From Skermanella rosea (GTDB lineage: Bacteria > Pseudomonadota > Alphaproteobacteria > Azospirillales > Azospirillaceae), in the NCBI RefSeq assembly GCF_016806835.2, contig NZ_CP086111.1, positions 365,501 to 429,500 on the forward strand: DNA of 64,000 nucleotides, written 5' to 3'. Every line of letters begins with the position of its first letter. Within the stretch, counting starts at the first letter, position 1. A model generated the notes under the pieces. That model did not search any database, was not told the DNA's origin, and saw only the letters and a list, made by a program, of their open reading frames with translations. Below, in pieces: positions 55,609 to 64,000 of this stretch. The translations under genes and the position numbers were made by a program.

Positions 55609-57273
55609 TCAGGTTTCCTGGTACAGCCAGCTCCGGATGATCGAGACGGCCTCTTCCGGATGCTTGTCCACGATCTCGCCGACCTTGCGGAGCGACGAGG
55701 CGCGCACGCGCCCCTCGACGCGGTTGATGTCGATCATCTGTTCCAGCTCCTCGCCGGCCTGGGCGTCTTCCAGCGCCAGGTCCTGGGCCAGCGCCCCCGG
55801 ACCCATGAGCTGCGCCTGGGCGGCGGTCTGGTCGGTCAGCAGGCGCTCCGCCTCCTCCTCCGCGGCGCTGTCGTCGCCCCGCTCGAAGGCCTTGGCCATC
55901 AGCGGGCGGATGACCAGCAGGATCACCAGGATCGCGACGATCGCGAGCACGATCATCTCGGCGATCCGGAACAGGTCCTCCTTCGCCATGCCCAGGAAGG
56001 TGGCGCCGGCGTCGGCGAACTCCGCGTCCGGCGTGGCGAAGCGCATGTTGATCACCTCGACCGTGTCGCCCCGGACGGCGTCGAACCCGATGGCGGAGCG
56101 GACGAGGGTCTCGATCTGGGCCATTTCCTCCCGGGAGCGGGGGCTGTAGACCGGCGTGCCGTCCTCGCCCGGCGCGTAGAGGCCGTCCACCAGCACGGCG
56201 ACCGACAGGCGGCGGACCTGGCCTGACTCGCGGACGTGGCTCTTGACCGTCTTGCTGATCTCGTAATTGATCGTCTCCTCGGTCCGGGCGCCCTTGGTGC
56301 GGCTGGTCGCGGCGGATTCGGAGGAGTTGGAATTGGCGGTCGGCAGGTTGTTCGCGACCGTCACGGGGTCGAGCGCGTCCCGGTCGGTCGATTCATTGTT
56401 GTCCTCGACCGTCTGGGTCGACCGGATGACCTGGCTCTCGGGATCGAAGATCTCCGAGCTGGTGGTGATGCGGTCGAAGTCCAGGTCGGCGGTCACCTCG
56501 GCGCGGACCTTGCCGAAGCCCAGGGAGCGCGACAGCAGGTCCTCGATCACCCGGGTGGTGCGCTGCTCGTAGGCCAGCTTCTTCTCGTCGGCGCTGGCCT
56601 GGAGGAGCTGTTCGCTGCCGGCTCCCATGCCGCGGGCCAGCAGGTTGCCGCGGTCGTCGACGATCGAGATCTGGTTCGGTTCGAGTTGGGGCACGGCGGC
56701 CGCGATGAGGTGCTGGATCGCGACGATCTGCTCGCGCTTGAGCTGCTGCCCCGGGCGCAGCTTGAGGAACACGCTGGCGGTGGCGGCCTGCTGGCTGCGG
56801 CTGAACATCTCGCGCTTGGGCAGCACCAGATGGACCCGCGCCTGCTGGATCGGCCCCAGCGTGGCGACGGTGCGCGCCAGCTCGCCCTCGGTCGCGCGCA
56901 GGTGGTTGATGCCCTGGACGAAGCTGGTGGTGCCGAACCCTTCGGGCTTGTCGTAGATCTCGTACCCGATCGAGCCGCCGGACGGCAGCCCGGCCTGGGC
57001 CATGACCATCCGAAGACGTCCGACCTGATCGGCCGGCACCATGATCCGGGTGCCTTCCGCGTTGACCTGGTGGGGGATCTTCTGCTCTTCCAGCTGGCGC
57101 ACGATGGCGCCGCCGTCCTTGGGGTCGAGGTCGCTGTAGAGCAGGGCCATGTCCGGTGTGGACAGGCGGGTCATCAGGTAGACGAAGAAGCCGATCAGGC
57201 CCAGCGCCACCACGCCCATGGCGGCCAGCCGTACCGGGCCGAGATTGCGCAGGGTCTGGAGGAACGTGTTCAA
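55609..57273 (-). CDS. fliF: Flagellar MS-ring protein FliF
   Basis: 554 aa, TTG start at 57273. TM1 at about residues 18-36, YscJ/FliF domain (LYSDLDPKDGGAIVRQLEEQKIPHQV; GRLRMVMAQAGLPSGGSIGYEIYD), TM2 at about 428-452, and a C-terminal FliG-binding segment (RVRASSLRKVGEIVDKHPEEAVSIIRSWLYQE). First gene of the long minus-strand flagellar operon. A CtrA-like box lies about 120 bases upstream. Confidence 0.97.
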   Translation of the reverse strand: MNTFLQTLRNLGPVRLAAMGVVALGLIGFFVYLMTRLSTPDMALLYSDLDPKDGGAIVRQLEEQKIPHQVNAEGTRIMVPADQVGRLRMVMAQAGLPSGGSIGYEIYDKPEGFGTTSFVQGINHLRATEGELARTVATLGPIQQARVHLVLPKREMFSRSQQAATASVFLKLRPGQQLKREQIVAIQHLIAAAVPQLEPNQISIVDDRGNLLARGMGAGSEQLLQASADEKKLAYEQRTTRVIEDLLSRSLGFGKVRAEVTADLDFDRITTSSEIFDPESQVIRSTQTVEDNNESTDRDALDPVTVANNLPTANSNSSESAATSRTKGARTEETINYEISKTVKSHVRESGQVRRLSVAVLVDGLYAPGEDGTPVYSPRSREEMAQIETLVRSAIGFDAVRGDTVEVINMRFATPDAEFADAGATFLGMAKEDLFRIAEMIVLAIVAILVILLVIRPLMAKAFERGDDSAAEEEAERLLTDQTAAQAQLMGPGALAQDLALEDAQAGEELEQMIDINRVEGRVRASSLRKVGEIVDKHPEEAVSIIRSWLYQET

Positions 57274-57571
57274 GCGGGCTGCCCTTGGCGGCTTGGGAAT
57301 GGCGGCTTACAAAACCGTTGCTTCGGCGGGGTGCGGACGCAGCCGCCGGCCCAGGCCGTCACTCGCCTGAAATGTAACGATATTTTCGTTTATGGATGGT
57401 TAAGATGGCCCGGTTTCGATGCCTGCCCGGCAAATTCTGCCTAGCGGGAGGGGGCCTCCGGGATGGGGGACCGGCCCCGGGATGCCGGTGGAAAGCGGGG
57501 CGCCGTCTGGAATCGGCCGTGACGGCCGAACGGCGGAATGGCCGGGACCGGACATGGCCCCGTGCGGCTCC
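57274..57571. promoter_or_regulatory. fliF promoter region with candidate CtrA box, and sciP 3' region
   Basis: On the plus strand TTTA-TGGATGG-TTAA (57389-57403) equals TTAACCAT-type CtrA sequence on the minus strand, 7 of 8 consensus bases with 7-base spacing, about 120 bases upstream of the fliF TTG. Nearer sciP, TCGGCC-GTGAC-GGCCGA lies within 57513-57529 and may be a weak sciP terminator hairpin. No coding region in these 298 bases. Confidence 0.5.
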
Positions 57572-57874
57572 TCACTCGGCCAAGGTCGCCTTCTCGCCCT
57601 GGCGATAGTCCTGCAGTCGGGTCGCCCGCAGCCCGCGCACCCCGTGACTGTCGATCAGTCGTTGCCAGGAAAGGAATTCCTCGACCGACAGCGTGTAGCG
57701 ACGGCAGGCCTCCTCAAGGCTGATCAACCCGCAACGCACCCCGGCAACTACTTCCGCCTTGCGCCTCATGACCCAGCGCTTGGTATCGGGTGGCGGAAGA
57801 TCTGCCTCCGTCATCACCCGCGAGGCCAGGTCTACGACACTGTCCATCATCGGGTCTTCTTTATGAGCTGTCAT
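57572..57874 (-). CDS. sciP: CtrA inhibitor SciP (DUF1153 family)
   Basis: 100 aa. The conserved core LPPPDTKRWVMRRKAEVVAGVRCGLISLEEACRRY, then TLSVEEFLSWQRLIDSHGVRGLRATRLQDYR, is the small HTH protein that in Caulobacter binds CtrA and blocks RNA polymerase recruitment at CtrA promoters. The ATG at 57874 is chosen; a second ATG nine codons in is possible. Lies upstream of fliF on the same strand, the only repressor gene in the motility cluster of this kind. Confidence 0.92.
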   Translation of the reverse strand: MTAHKEDPMMDSVVDLASRVMTEADLPPPDTKRWVMRRKAEVVAGVRCGLISLEEACRRYTLSVEEFLSWQRLIDSHGVRGLRATRLQDYRQGEKATLAE

Positions 57875-58186
57875 GCGACAGGTTACCTCGCGAATCCTTA
57901 CTCATCCGTCGGCAGCGGGCGTCAGTATCCGAGCGCCAATTTAAAAAACTGCTAACTCGCGGAAATCTTGTCGCTCCAAAGGGGTAGAGTACCCCGATGG
58001 GCGGGATTCGCGGGCGGTGCGGTGGTGCATAAGTCCGTGGGCTGGCTAACTTTCCTACTGTTCGCGAGTCACATGTTAACAAACGGTATAGCGCTTGGGG
58101 GATTCTTCGGCCGTCAGTTAAGAATCCCTTGACTCCTCCCGCAAGAGTCGGGACCATGCACATGGATCACCAGTATTGGGTCAGCT
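57875..58186. promoter_or_regulatory. Intergenic region upstream of sciP and the FlaG-like gene with CtrA-like boxes
   Basis: 312 bases without a gene. TTAA-GAATCCC-TTGA (58118-58132) matches the CtrA consensus at 7 of 8, and TTAA-CAAACGG-TATA (58076-58090) at 6 of 8. A perfect 9-bp inverted repeat GGGATTCTT/AAGAATCCC (58099-58107, 58120-58128) overlaps the first box. Shine-Dalgarno-like CTCCTCCC on the plus strand is in the wrong orientation; the start of the downstream gene has no strong ribosome site. Confidence 0.4.
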
Positions 58187-58726
58187 ATGATGGACGCCAT
58201 CGGAAACACACTGCAGGGAACGGCGGCGGTACGCGCGCCCGCCCAGCAGTCAGTTCCGCGGACGGCTCAGCAGGAAGCCGATCCGACCGCCGGTGCCGCG
58301 GCGGAACCCTCCCGCTACTTCAGCCCGGTCGTCCGTCTCGACAGCGAGACGCAGCGCACCGTGCTCCAGTACCGCGACGGATCCGACGGCAAGGTGCTGG
58401 TTCAGTATCCCTCCGAAAAGCAGCTTGAAGCCTATCGGAACCGGGCCATCGCCGAGCGGTCGAAGGAGCAGGAGCAAGCCGACGCGACGAAACCGGCGCG
58501 GCAGGGCGAACCGATCCGGGTCGCCTTCGGCCAGCCCGCGGGCGGCCCGTCGGAAGCTGGGCAGGCCGGCGGCGGCGCGTCCGCGAATCCCGTGTCCGCT
58601 TCCGCCGGACCGGCCATTCCCATCGCGGTGCCGACGCCCGCGCCGCGGCTGGCCGGCCCTGGAGCCGGGGAAGGCGGGGCCGCGTTCGGCGCTGCCCGTC
58701 CCTCGCTGAACTCGATCTCGGCCTGA
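58187..58726 (+). CDS. FlaG-like small hypothetical protein
   Basis: 179 aa with no signal peptide or membrane helix. The central block YFSPVVRLDSETQRTVLQYRDGSDGKVLVQYPSEKQLEAYR has the pattern of FlaG domains (D-E-T, V, G-V-Q-PSE); both ends are Ala/Gly/Pro-rich and probably disordered. Divergent from sciP and between flagellar and glycosylation genes. FlaG proteins affect filament length in some bacteria; the assignment here is a weak inference. Confidence 0.7.
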   Translation: MMDAIGNTLQGTAAVRAPAQQSVPRTAQQEADPTAGAAAEPSRYFSPVVRLDSETQRTVLQYRDGSDGKVLVQYPSEKQLEAYRNRAIAERSKEQEQADATKPARQGEPIRVAFGQPAGGPSEAGQAGGGASANPVSASAGPAIPIAVPTPAPRLAGPGAGEGGAAFGAARPSLNSISA

Positions 58727-58763
58727 TCCGTCCCGGCCCGCCGGTGCCCTCCTGGGGAGGGCA

Positions 58764-60128
58764 TCACTGTCCGGAGCACTCGGCGGATGCCGCATGATCC
58801 GCGCCCATGGAGTGGGTTCCCAGCGCCACGTAGCGGATGCCGGCATCCAGGGTCAGCCGCTCCGGCAGGAAGTTGTTCCAGAAGTCGTAGACCATGCCGG
58901 GCCGGGCCATTCCGCGCGAGAGCCGTGACAGCGGCATGGCCTGGAACGCCGGGTGGTTGTTGTGGATGACGACCAAGTGGCTCCGGTCGAACGCCTCCGT
59001 CAGGTCCGACAGGGGGGTCAATCCCAGCGCGCTCAGATCCTGGGCTGAAACGATCGGATCATAACCACAGAAAACCGCTTCCGGCATCATCCGGCGGAGC
59101 TCGGCGAGCAGGGGGATCGCCGTGCTGCCGCGCAGGTCGTCGGTCTCCGGCTGGCCCTTGAAGGCAAGGCCCATCAGGGTGACCTTGAGGGCGCCGGAGC
59201 GGCGCCACGGGAGCACCTGGCCGGCCATGTACCGGGCGGTCTCGACCATCAGCCGTTCGTTGATCGTGCGCGCGGCCGCGGCGATCTCGGGCATGACTCC
59301 GCGATCCGTCATGCTCTCCACCAGGATGTGCGAGTCCTTGCTCAGGCAGGGACCGCCGACCGGACCGGGCATCGGCAACTGGGTCCGGGCATAGCCCAGC
59401 TTGCCGAAAGTGATCACCTCGGCGGCCGAGATGCCGACCGCGCCGCAGAGCCGCGCCACCTCGTTGGCGAAGGCGAAGCCGACATCCCGGCTGGTGTTGT
59501 CGATGAGCTTGATCATCTCGGCGGTTTCCGGATCCCGGACCCGGATCACCGTCGGCGTGATCGCGTTGAAGACCTGGGCGAGTCGGACCGAGCCGCGCTC
59601 CGAGGTGGCGCCGATGATCTGCGGCAGATGCGTCAGCTCGTAGAGCGCGCGGCCTTCCAGCGTCCGTTCCGGACAGAACGCGACGTCTACGTCCCGCCCG
59701 GTCTCGGCCAGGATCGGCATCACGACGTCGCGGGTGGTGCCGATCTTGACGGTGGAGCGCAGGACGACGGCGTCGCCGTCCTTCAACCGGTCCGCGATCT
59801 CCCGCGTGACCCGCCTGACCATGTCGAGCCGGACCTTGCCGTCCGGCCCCAGCGGCGTCCCGACCGTGATGATGTAGAGCGAGACGGCGGGATCGTCGGG
59901 CAGCGTGTTGCTGACATGGAAGCGCCCGGCTGCGAGCTGGAAGCCGAGCCGTTCGTCCAGGCCGGGTTCGTGGAAGTGGGCCTTTCCCGTGACGATCCGG
60001 TCGGTGAAATCCCGGTTCAGCTCGACGCCCCGGACCGTGTAGCCGGCTTCCGCCATGATGATGGCGAGCGTCAGCCCGACATAGCCAAGGCCGATGATGC
60101 AGACCGTGCGGTCATGCTGGTAATCCAT
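58764..60128 (-). CDS. Nucleotide-sugar dehydrogenase (UDP-glucose/GDP-mannose dehydrogenase family)
   Basis: 454 aa. N-terminal NAD domain (VCIIGLGYVGLTLAIIMAEAGY), central domain with LIDNTSRDVGFAFANEVARLC, and catalytic Cys in PGPVGGPCLSKDSHIL; C-terminal UDP-sugar binding region. Oxidises a nucleotide-hexose to a uronic acid, the WecC/UDP-ManNAcA-like type by motif. Start at 60128; the longer frame overlaps the epimerase gene. Together with the epimerase and GT41 enzyme it likely makes the sugar for flagellin or a surface glycan. Confidence 0.92.
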   Translation of the reverse strand: MDYQHDRTVCIIGLGYVGLTLAIIMAEAGYTVRGVELNRDFTDRIVTGKAHFHEPGLDERLGFQLAAGRFHVSNTLPDDPAVSLYIITVGTPLGPDGKVRLDMVRRVTREIADRLKDGDAVVLRSTVKIGTTRDVVMPILAETGRDVDVAFCPERTLEGRALYELTHLPQIIGATSERGSVRLAQVFNAITPTVIRVRDPETAEMIKLIDNTSRDVGFAFANEVARLCGAVGISAAEVITFGKLGYARTQLPMPGPVGGPCLSKDSHILVESMTDRGVMPEIAAAARTINERLMVETARYMAGQVLPWRRSGALKVTLMGLAFKGQPETDDLRGSTAIPLLAELRRMMPEAVFCGYDPIVSAQDLSALGLTPLSDLTEAFDRSHLVVIHNNHPAFQAMPLSRLSRGMARPGMVYDFWNNFLPERLTLDAGIRYVALGTHSMGADHAASAECSGQ

Positions 60129-60175
60129 CGCCGAGGCTCCCGCGTCGGATGGCTGGGATCGGGTTGGCCGGGAGC

Positions 60176-61195
60176 TCACAGGCGGCCTGCGGCGAGTTCC
60201 GCGCGCACCCACCCGACCACTTCGCGCACGCTCTCGGCGACCGGCACCGTGGCGGCGAAGCCCAGCACCCGCGCGGCCTTCGCCGTGTCCGGAACGCGGC
60301 GCTGCACGTCGTATTCGAAGGGGGCGTCGCTGGCGTGGCGGAACGGCCGGTCGCCGTGGACCTCGCGCCAGACCAGGGCCGCGAGTTCCAGGACGGTGGT
60401 CGGCTCCGGCGTGGACAGGTTGAAGTCGTCGTTCAGCGCCTCGTCCCGTTCGACGCACAGGCGGATGCCGCGGGCAAGGTCGCTGCCGTGGGTGTAGCAG
60501 CGCACCTGGCCGCCGTCCCCCAGGATATGCAGGGGATCCTGCCCCTTCAGCACTTTCTGCGCCAGGTCCGGAAGCACGTGGGACATGCTGAGCCTGACAT
60601 TGCCGCTCATGATCTCGGCGTCCCCCAGCGCCTTGCCCTCGCCGACGCCGACGCAGTTGAACGGCCGCGCGATCGTGAAGGGCAGCCCGTACTGCTGGTG
60701 GGCCGCCCGCGCGAAATACTCCACCGCCAGCTTCTGGAACCCGTAGCTGCTGGCGGGGGGAGGGGCGCGGGTGATCTCGCTCTCCGGCGTCGGGAAAGTG
60801 GAGGCGCTCTCGAACACCATGCTGGAACTCAGAACGACGATCCTGGAGAGCCGTCCCGCCCGGTGCGCCGCGATGGCGGCGTCGAAGGTCGACGCGGTGA
60901 TCCGCTCGTTCTCCGCCAGCAGGTCGTAGGCATACTGGTGGAAGTAGGAGATGCCGCCGATCATCGCGGCGCCGGCGACGATCCGGTCGCAGTCGGCGGC
61001 CAGTTCCGTCATCAGGCCCACGTCCTTGCAGTCGCCGAAGACGAACCGGTAGCCGGGATGGCCGTCATGCGCCTTGGCGACGGGGCCGTACTTGCTGAAA
61101 TTGTCGATGCCGACGACCTGGTGCCCGTGCTTGAGCAGTTCGGCCACGACATAGCCCGCGATGAAGCCCGCGGCTCCGGTAACCAGGATCTTCAT
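60176..61195 (-). CDS. NAD-dependent epimerase/dehydratase (extended SDR)
   Basis: 339 aa. Rossmann motif TGAAGFIAG near the N-terminus, catalytic SSS and YxxxK (SSYGFQKLAVEYFAR), and a DNFSKYG block typical of nucleotide-sugar SDRs. Probably epimerises or dehydrates a nucleotide sugar for the glycosyltransferase next to it. Exact substrate unknown. Confidence 0.92.
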   Translation of the reverse strand: MKILVTGAAGFIAGYVVAELLKHGHQVVGIDNFSKYGPVAKAHDGHPGYRFVFGDCKDVGLMTELAADCDRIVAGAAMIGGISYFHQYAYDLLAENERITASTFDAAIAAHRAGRLSRIVVLSSSMVFESASTFPTPESEITRAPPPASSYGFQKLAVEYFARAAHQQYGLPFTIARPFNCVGVGEGKALGDAEIMSGNVRLSMSHVLPDLAQKVLKGQDPLHILGDGGQVRCYTHGSDLARGIRLCVERDEALNDDFNLSTPEPTTVLELAALVWREVHGDRPFRHASDAPFEYDVQRRVPDTAKAARVLGFAATVPVAESVREVVGWVRAELAAGRL

Positions 61196-61263
61196 GAGCG
61201 TTTCCGCGCTGGCGAAACCGGCGGGGTGCCGCCGAAAGATATAGCCAGACTATGCCGAAATGG

Positions 61264-63513
61264 TTAATCAATCCTTCCGCTAAGGCACCGGTCCCGCCAC
61301 ATCCGCCTGAAAGCCGCTTCCAGCGTCCGCGTGAAATGGGCGGAGTCGCAGAGCGGCGAGGCCGCCATCCGGTCGCGCAGCCTGCCGCGCAGGTCGGCCA
61401 GCCGTCCGAGGTCGGCGGCCAGTCCCTCCGCCCGCGCCAGGTACCCCGAAGCATCCTCCGCCACGAGGCCGGGGAGCCCGGCGGCGGTCAGGTGCGACAG
61501 GCTGTGCCGGGTGCAGAACCGCTCGCCCGGCAGCGTGATCACCGGTACGCCCATCCACAGGGCTTCCAGCGTGGTCAGCCCGCCCGAATAGGCCAGCGGG
61601 TCGAGCGCTATGTCGACCGAGTTGTAGGACTGGAGCAGGCCTGCGTGTCCGGATGCCCGCCGCAGGTCGAGCTGGCCGGGCGCCACGCCGTAGGCGGCGA
61701 ACCGGGCCGCCACCGCGTCGCGCACGCCCGGAACGTCGAGCGCGAAGGTCTGGAGCATCAGCCGCCGGTCGGGACGGTCGCGCAGCAGGGTGCTCCACAG
61801 GGCGATGCTGGCTTCGTCCAGCTTGGCGAGGTTGTTGAAGCAGCCGAAGGTGACGACTCCGGACCCGAGGGCCGGCAGGGGACCGACCGGCGGCGCATAG
61901 GGCGGCGGCTCGTAGCAGACATAGCAGTCGGGCAGCCGCATGATCCGCTCGGCGTAATGGGGATCGACCCCGTCCGGCGTCTGGCGCGGGTCGGAGATGA
62001 GGTAGTCGATGGCCGGGATGCCGGTGGTTCCGACATATCCGGCCCAGGTCGCCTGGATCGGCGCCGGCCGGTGGACGAAGGCGCGCAGGCGGTTGTTCGC
62101 CGTATGCCCCGACAGGTCCACCAGAATGTCGATGCCGTCGCCGCGGATCCTGTCGGCCAGTTCGGCACCGTCGATGTCGGCGATCTCGTGCCAGTGGTCC
62201 GCCAGGCGGCGGAACCGGTCCGTCATGGCATCGCCCTGCCGGCGCGCCGAATAGCAGTGGACCTCGAAGGAGTCGCGGTCGTGGTGCAGGACCACCCCGC
62301 CGAGGAAGAAGCCCACCGGATGCTGGCCGAAATCGGCCGAGACGTAGCCGACGCGGAGCCGCCGCTCCGGATCGGGGACTGCCTCCGGGTGCGCCGGCGG
62401 CGTCCCGGAGGGCGCGTGGCGCCGGTACCACTCGGCATGGAGGCGGTTCAGGTCGGCCGGGCCGAGCGTCCCGTCATACTGGAGGGTCAGCAGCAGGTTG
62501 CTGTGGATCTCCGCGTTTCCGGGTTGCAGCAGGAGGGACCGCCGCACCAGCCGGGCGCCCTCCCGCGGCCTGCCCATGCCGCTCAGCATCACGCCGTATG
62601 AATTCAGCGCGAAGGGATCGGCCGGGCCGTGGCACAGGGTGGTGCGGAAGACCGCGTCGGCCGCCGTCAGGTCGCGGACGGCCAGATGGAGCATTCCGAG
62701 GCAATGCCTGAGGTCGACGTCCTCCGGCCGGTGCGCCACCGCCAGCGCGGTGATCGGGATCGCATCGCCCGTCCGTCCGGCGTCGCGCAAGGCGATCGCC
62801 AGGAGCCGGATCAGGCTGCTGTCGAGCCGTGCCGGATCAAGCCGGGCCTGCCGCTCCACCGCCCGGAGGGCGCCGCCCAGGTCGCCGGCACGGAACCGGA
62901 CCACCGCGATCTGGTGAAAGGTCGACGGATTGTCCGGCCGGTACGCGGCGGAATTGCCCAGGGCCGTCAGGGCGGAGTCGGAACGGCCGGCCAGGTGAAG
63001 GGCGATGCCCAGGTTGTGCCAGGCGGGGTCGTGACGGCGGTCGATCCGTAGCGCGCGGCCATAGGATTCGGCGGCGGCGAAAGCGCAGCCGTCGTCGAGC
63101 AGCACATTGCCCAGGTTGTACCAGCCGTCCCGGTCGGCCGGGTCGATCAGCAGCACGCTGCGGCAGCACAGCAGCGCCGCTTCCCGGTTGCCGCTCGACC
63201 GGTGCAGCGAGGCGAGGCTGAGCCAGGCGGCACCGAATCCCGGCTCCGATGCCAGCGCCTGGCGAAAGAGCCGGGACGCGTCGCAGAGGCGTCCTTCCCG
63301 TTCGGCGATCAGCCCGAGAAGGTGGAGGGCGCCGGGGGAGTCGGGCTCGACCTGCCGGATCTCCTCGCACAGCCAAGCCGCCATCACGAGATTCCCGGCC
63401 AGAAGGGACCGTTCGGCTTCGGCAAGCAGCCCGACGCTCAGGGCGCCGGACGGGGGAATGGACGCGGAAGAGGCGGCCCTGGAAGTGGGGGCCGCCGGAT
63501 ACTCATCGGACAT
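61264..63513 (-). CDS. TPR-containing SPINDLY/OGT-type glycosyltransferase (GT41)
   Basis: 749 aa. TPR array at about residues 25-350 (repeats such as PGFGAAWLSLASLHRSSGNREAAL and HDPAWHNLGIALHLAGRSDSAL), then the SPINDLY catalytic region (LRVGYVSADFGQHPVGFFLGG, HEIADIDGAELADRIRGDGIDILVDLSGHTANNRL, YVGTTGIPAIDYLISDP, TFGCFNNLAKLDEASIALWSTLL, DPLAYSGGLTTLEALWMGVPVITLPGERFCTRHSLSHL). Such enzymes O-glycosylate proteins; bacterial homologues beside flagellin genes modify flagellin. Located between sugar genes and flbT. Confidence 0.92.
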   Translation of the reverse strand: MSDEYPAAPTSRAASSASIPPSGALSVGLLAEAERSLLAGNLVMAAWLCEEIRQVEPDSPGALHLLGLIAEREGRLCDASRLFRQALASEPGFGAAWLSLASLHRSSGNREAALLCCRSVLLIDPADRDGWYNLGNVLLDDGCAFAAAESYGRALRIDRRHDPAWHNLGIALHLAGRSDSALTALGNSAAYRPDNPSTFHQIAVVRFRAGDLGGALRAVERQARLDPARLDSSLIRLLAIALRDAGRTGDAIPITALAVAHRPEDVDLRHCLGMLHLAVRDLTAADAVFRTTLCHGPADPFALNSYGVMLSGMGRPREGARLVRRSLLLQPGNAEIHSNLLLTLQYDGTLGPADLNRLHAEWYRRHAPSGTPPAHPEAVPDPERRLRVGYVSADFGQHPVGFFLGGVVLHHDRDSFEVHCYSARRQGDAMTDRFRRLADHWHEIADIDGAELADRIRGDGIDILVDLSGHTANNRLRAFVHRPAPIQATWAGYVGTTGIPAIDYLISDPRQTPDGVDPHYAERIMRLPDCYVCYEPPPYAPPVGPLPALGSGVVTFGCFNNLAKLDEASIALWSTLLRDRPDRRLMLQTFALDVPGVRDAVAARFAAYGVAPGQLDLRRASGHAGLLQSYNSVDIALDPLAYSGGLTTLEALWMGVPVITLPGERFCTRHSLSHLTAAGLPGLVAEDASGYLARAEGLAADLGRLADLRGRLRDRMAASPLCDSAHFTRTLEAAFRRMWRDRCLSGRID

Positions 63514-63554
63514 GCTCTAACCGGGGAAGCCTGGATCCGCCATGCCGCCGGGCT

Positions 63555-63971
63555 TCAGCCGGCCGGAAACTCGCGGACCAGGGCATCGTCGAACTGGATC
63601 AGGTGGCGGCAGACCTCCAGCGCGGCGAGGTACTCGCCCTTGCGGCTCAGCTCCGAGATGATCGCCAGGCTGCGCAGCACCGGCTGAAGCTCGGTCGCCT
63701 CCGCCCGGTCGTCGAGCAGCGAGATCAGCTTCTCGTGGTAGATCCCGGCGGAGGCGCTGTCGAGGGTCATCAGCTGAAGCGCGTAATAGATGCGCTTGGT
63801 CGCCGTGTCGGCGTCCTTCTCGTCCAGGATCAACTGTTCGCGGGTCAGGGTCGGGGTGCCCTCGGGGACCATGACCGTGCCGTCGTCCTGCATGTGGATC
63901 GGAACGCCCTTGACGATGACGGTGCCGCCGGGCTGGAGCGGGAGAGCAATCAATTCGATCGTTTCGGTCAT
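63555..63971 (-). CDS. flbT: Flagellin translational regulator FlbT
   Basis: 138 aa. Family pattern: ELIALPLQPGGTVIVKGVPI, LTREQLILDEKDADTATKRIYYALQLMTLD, and RKGEYLAALEVCRHLI at the C-terminus. FlbT binds flagellin mRNA and controls its decay in Caulobacter, coupling filament synthesis to hook assembly. The usual partner flaF would lie beyond the window end. Confidence 0.88.
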   Translation of the reverse strand: MTETIELIALPLQPGGTVIVKGVPIHMQDDGTVMVPEGTPTLTREQLILDEKDADTATKRIYYALQLMTLDSASAGIYHEKLISLLDDRAEATELQPVLRSLAIISELSRKGEYLAALEVCRHLIQFDDALVREFPAG

Positions 63972-64000
63972 TGTAGTGCCACCCTCTTGCAGTCGTTGCT

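Noticed and set aside
1-64000. tRNA, rRNA, transposase, integrase or prophage genes
   Set aside because: None recognised on either strand; the only mobile-type sequence is the small palindromic element near 24.7 kb.

Overview
The window is high-GC DNA with dense alphaproteobacterial coding. The flagellar/CtrA gene set (CtrA, ChpT, SciP, FlbD, FlbT), the CobS/CobT cobaltochelatase next to BolA and a J-domain protein, and small families such as DUF3126, DUF3553 and DUF2889 all point to Rhodospirillales, most likely an Azospirillum/Skermanella-type bacterium. That placement is inferred from gene content; no rRNA or tRNA gene was seen.

Layout. 1-4.3 kb: a TetR-controlled RND efflux system (permease cut by the window start, lipoprotein adaptor, divergent regulator, palindromic operator). 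4.3-10.3 kb: two divergent Cph1-like histidine kinases, an Rcp1-like single-domain response regulator and a REC-PAS-GGDEF diguanylate cyclase. 10.4-19 kb: an iron-type periplasmic binding protein with a Fur-like box, cobT, cobS, a zinc-motif J-domain protein, a DMT exporter, bolA, a ribbon-helix-helix protein, a DUF2889 protein and an AEC transporter. 19-23.8 kb: a tandem glycine riboswitch driving gcvT-gcvH-gcvPA-gcvPB. 23.8-24.75 kb: a decayed hipBA locus (intact hipB, internally deleted hipA, nested operator) beside a MITE-like palindrome.

24.75-36.1 kb: a nitrogen-scavenging island. A BMP-type ABC importer operon has two cysteine hydrolases between and after its transporter genes, one very like biuret hydrolase. 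On the other strand lie allophanate hydrolase (atzF) and an atzG-atzE-atzH set with a divergent GntR regulator. Together they can import a biuret- or ureide-type compound, hydrolyse it to allophanate and release ammonia.

36.1-64 kb: motility and its cell-cycle-type control. chpT precedes a cheA-cheW-cheY-cheB-cheR operon whose CheA carries a C-terminal receiver. ctrA diverges from fliI-fliJ across a region with CtrA-like boxes. A long minus-strand operon runs fliF-fliG-fliH-fliN-flbD-flhA-flhF-flhG-fliK-like. Beyond it are sciP (CtrA inhibitor), a FlaG-like gene, three sugar-modification genes (nucleotide-sugar dehydrogenase, epimerase, SPINDLY/OGT-type glycosyltransferase) and flbT. The inferred logic is a phosphorelay through ChpT to CtrA, restrained by SciP, driving flagellar genes, with FlbD and FlbT controlling later steps and a glycosylation module probably decorating flagellin.
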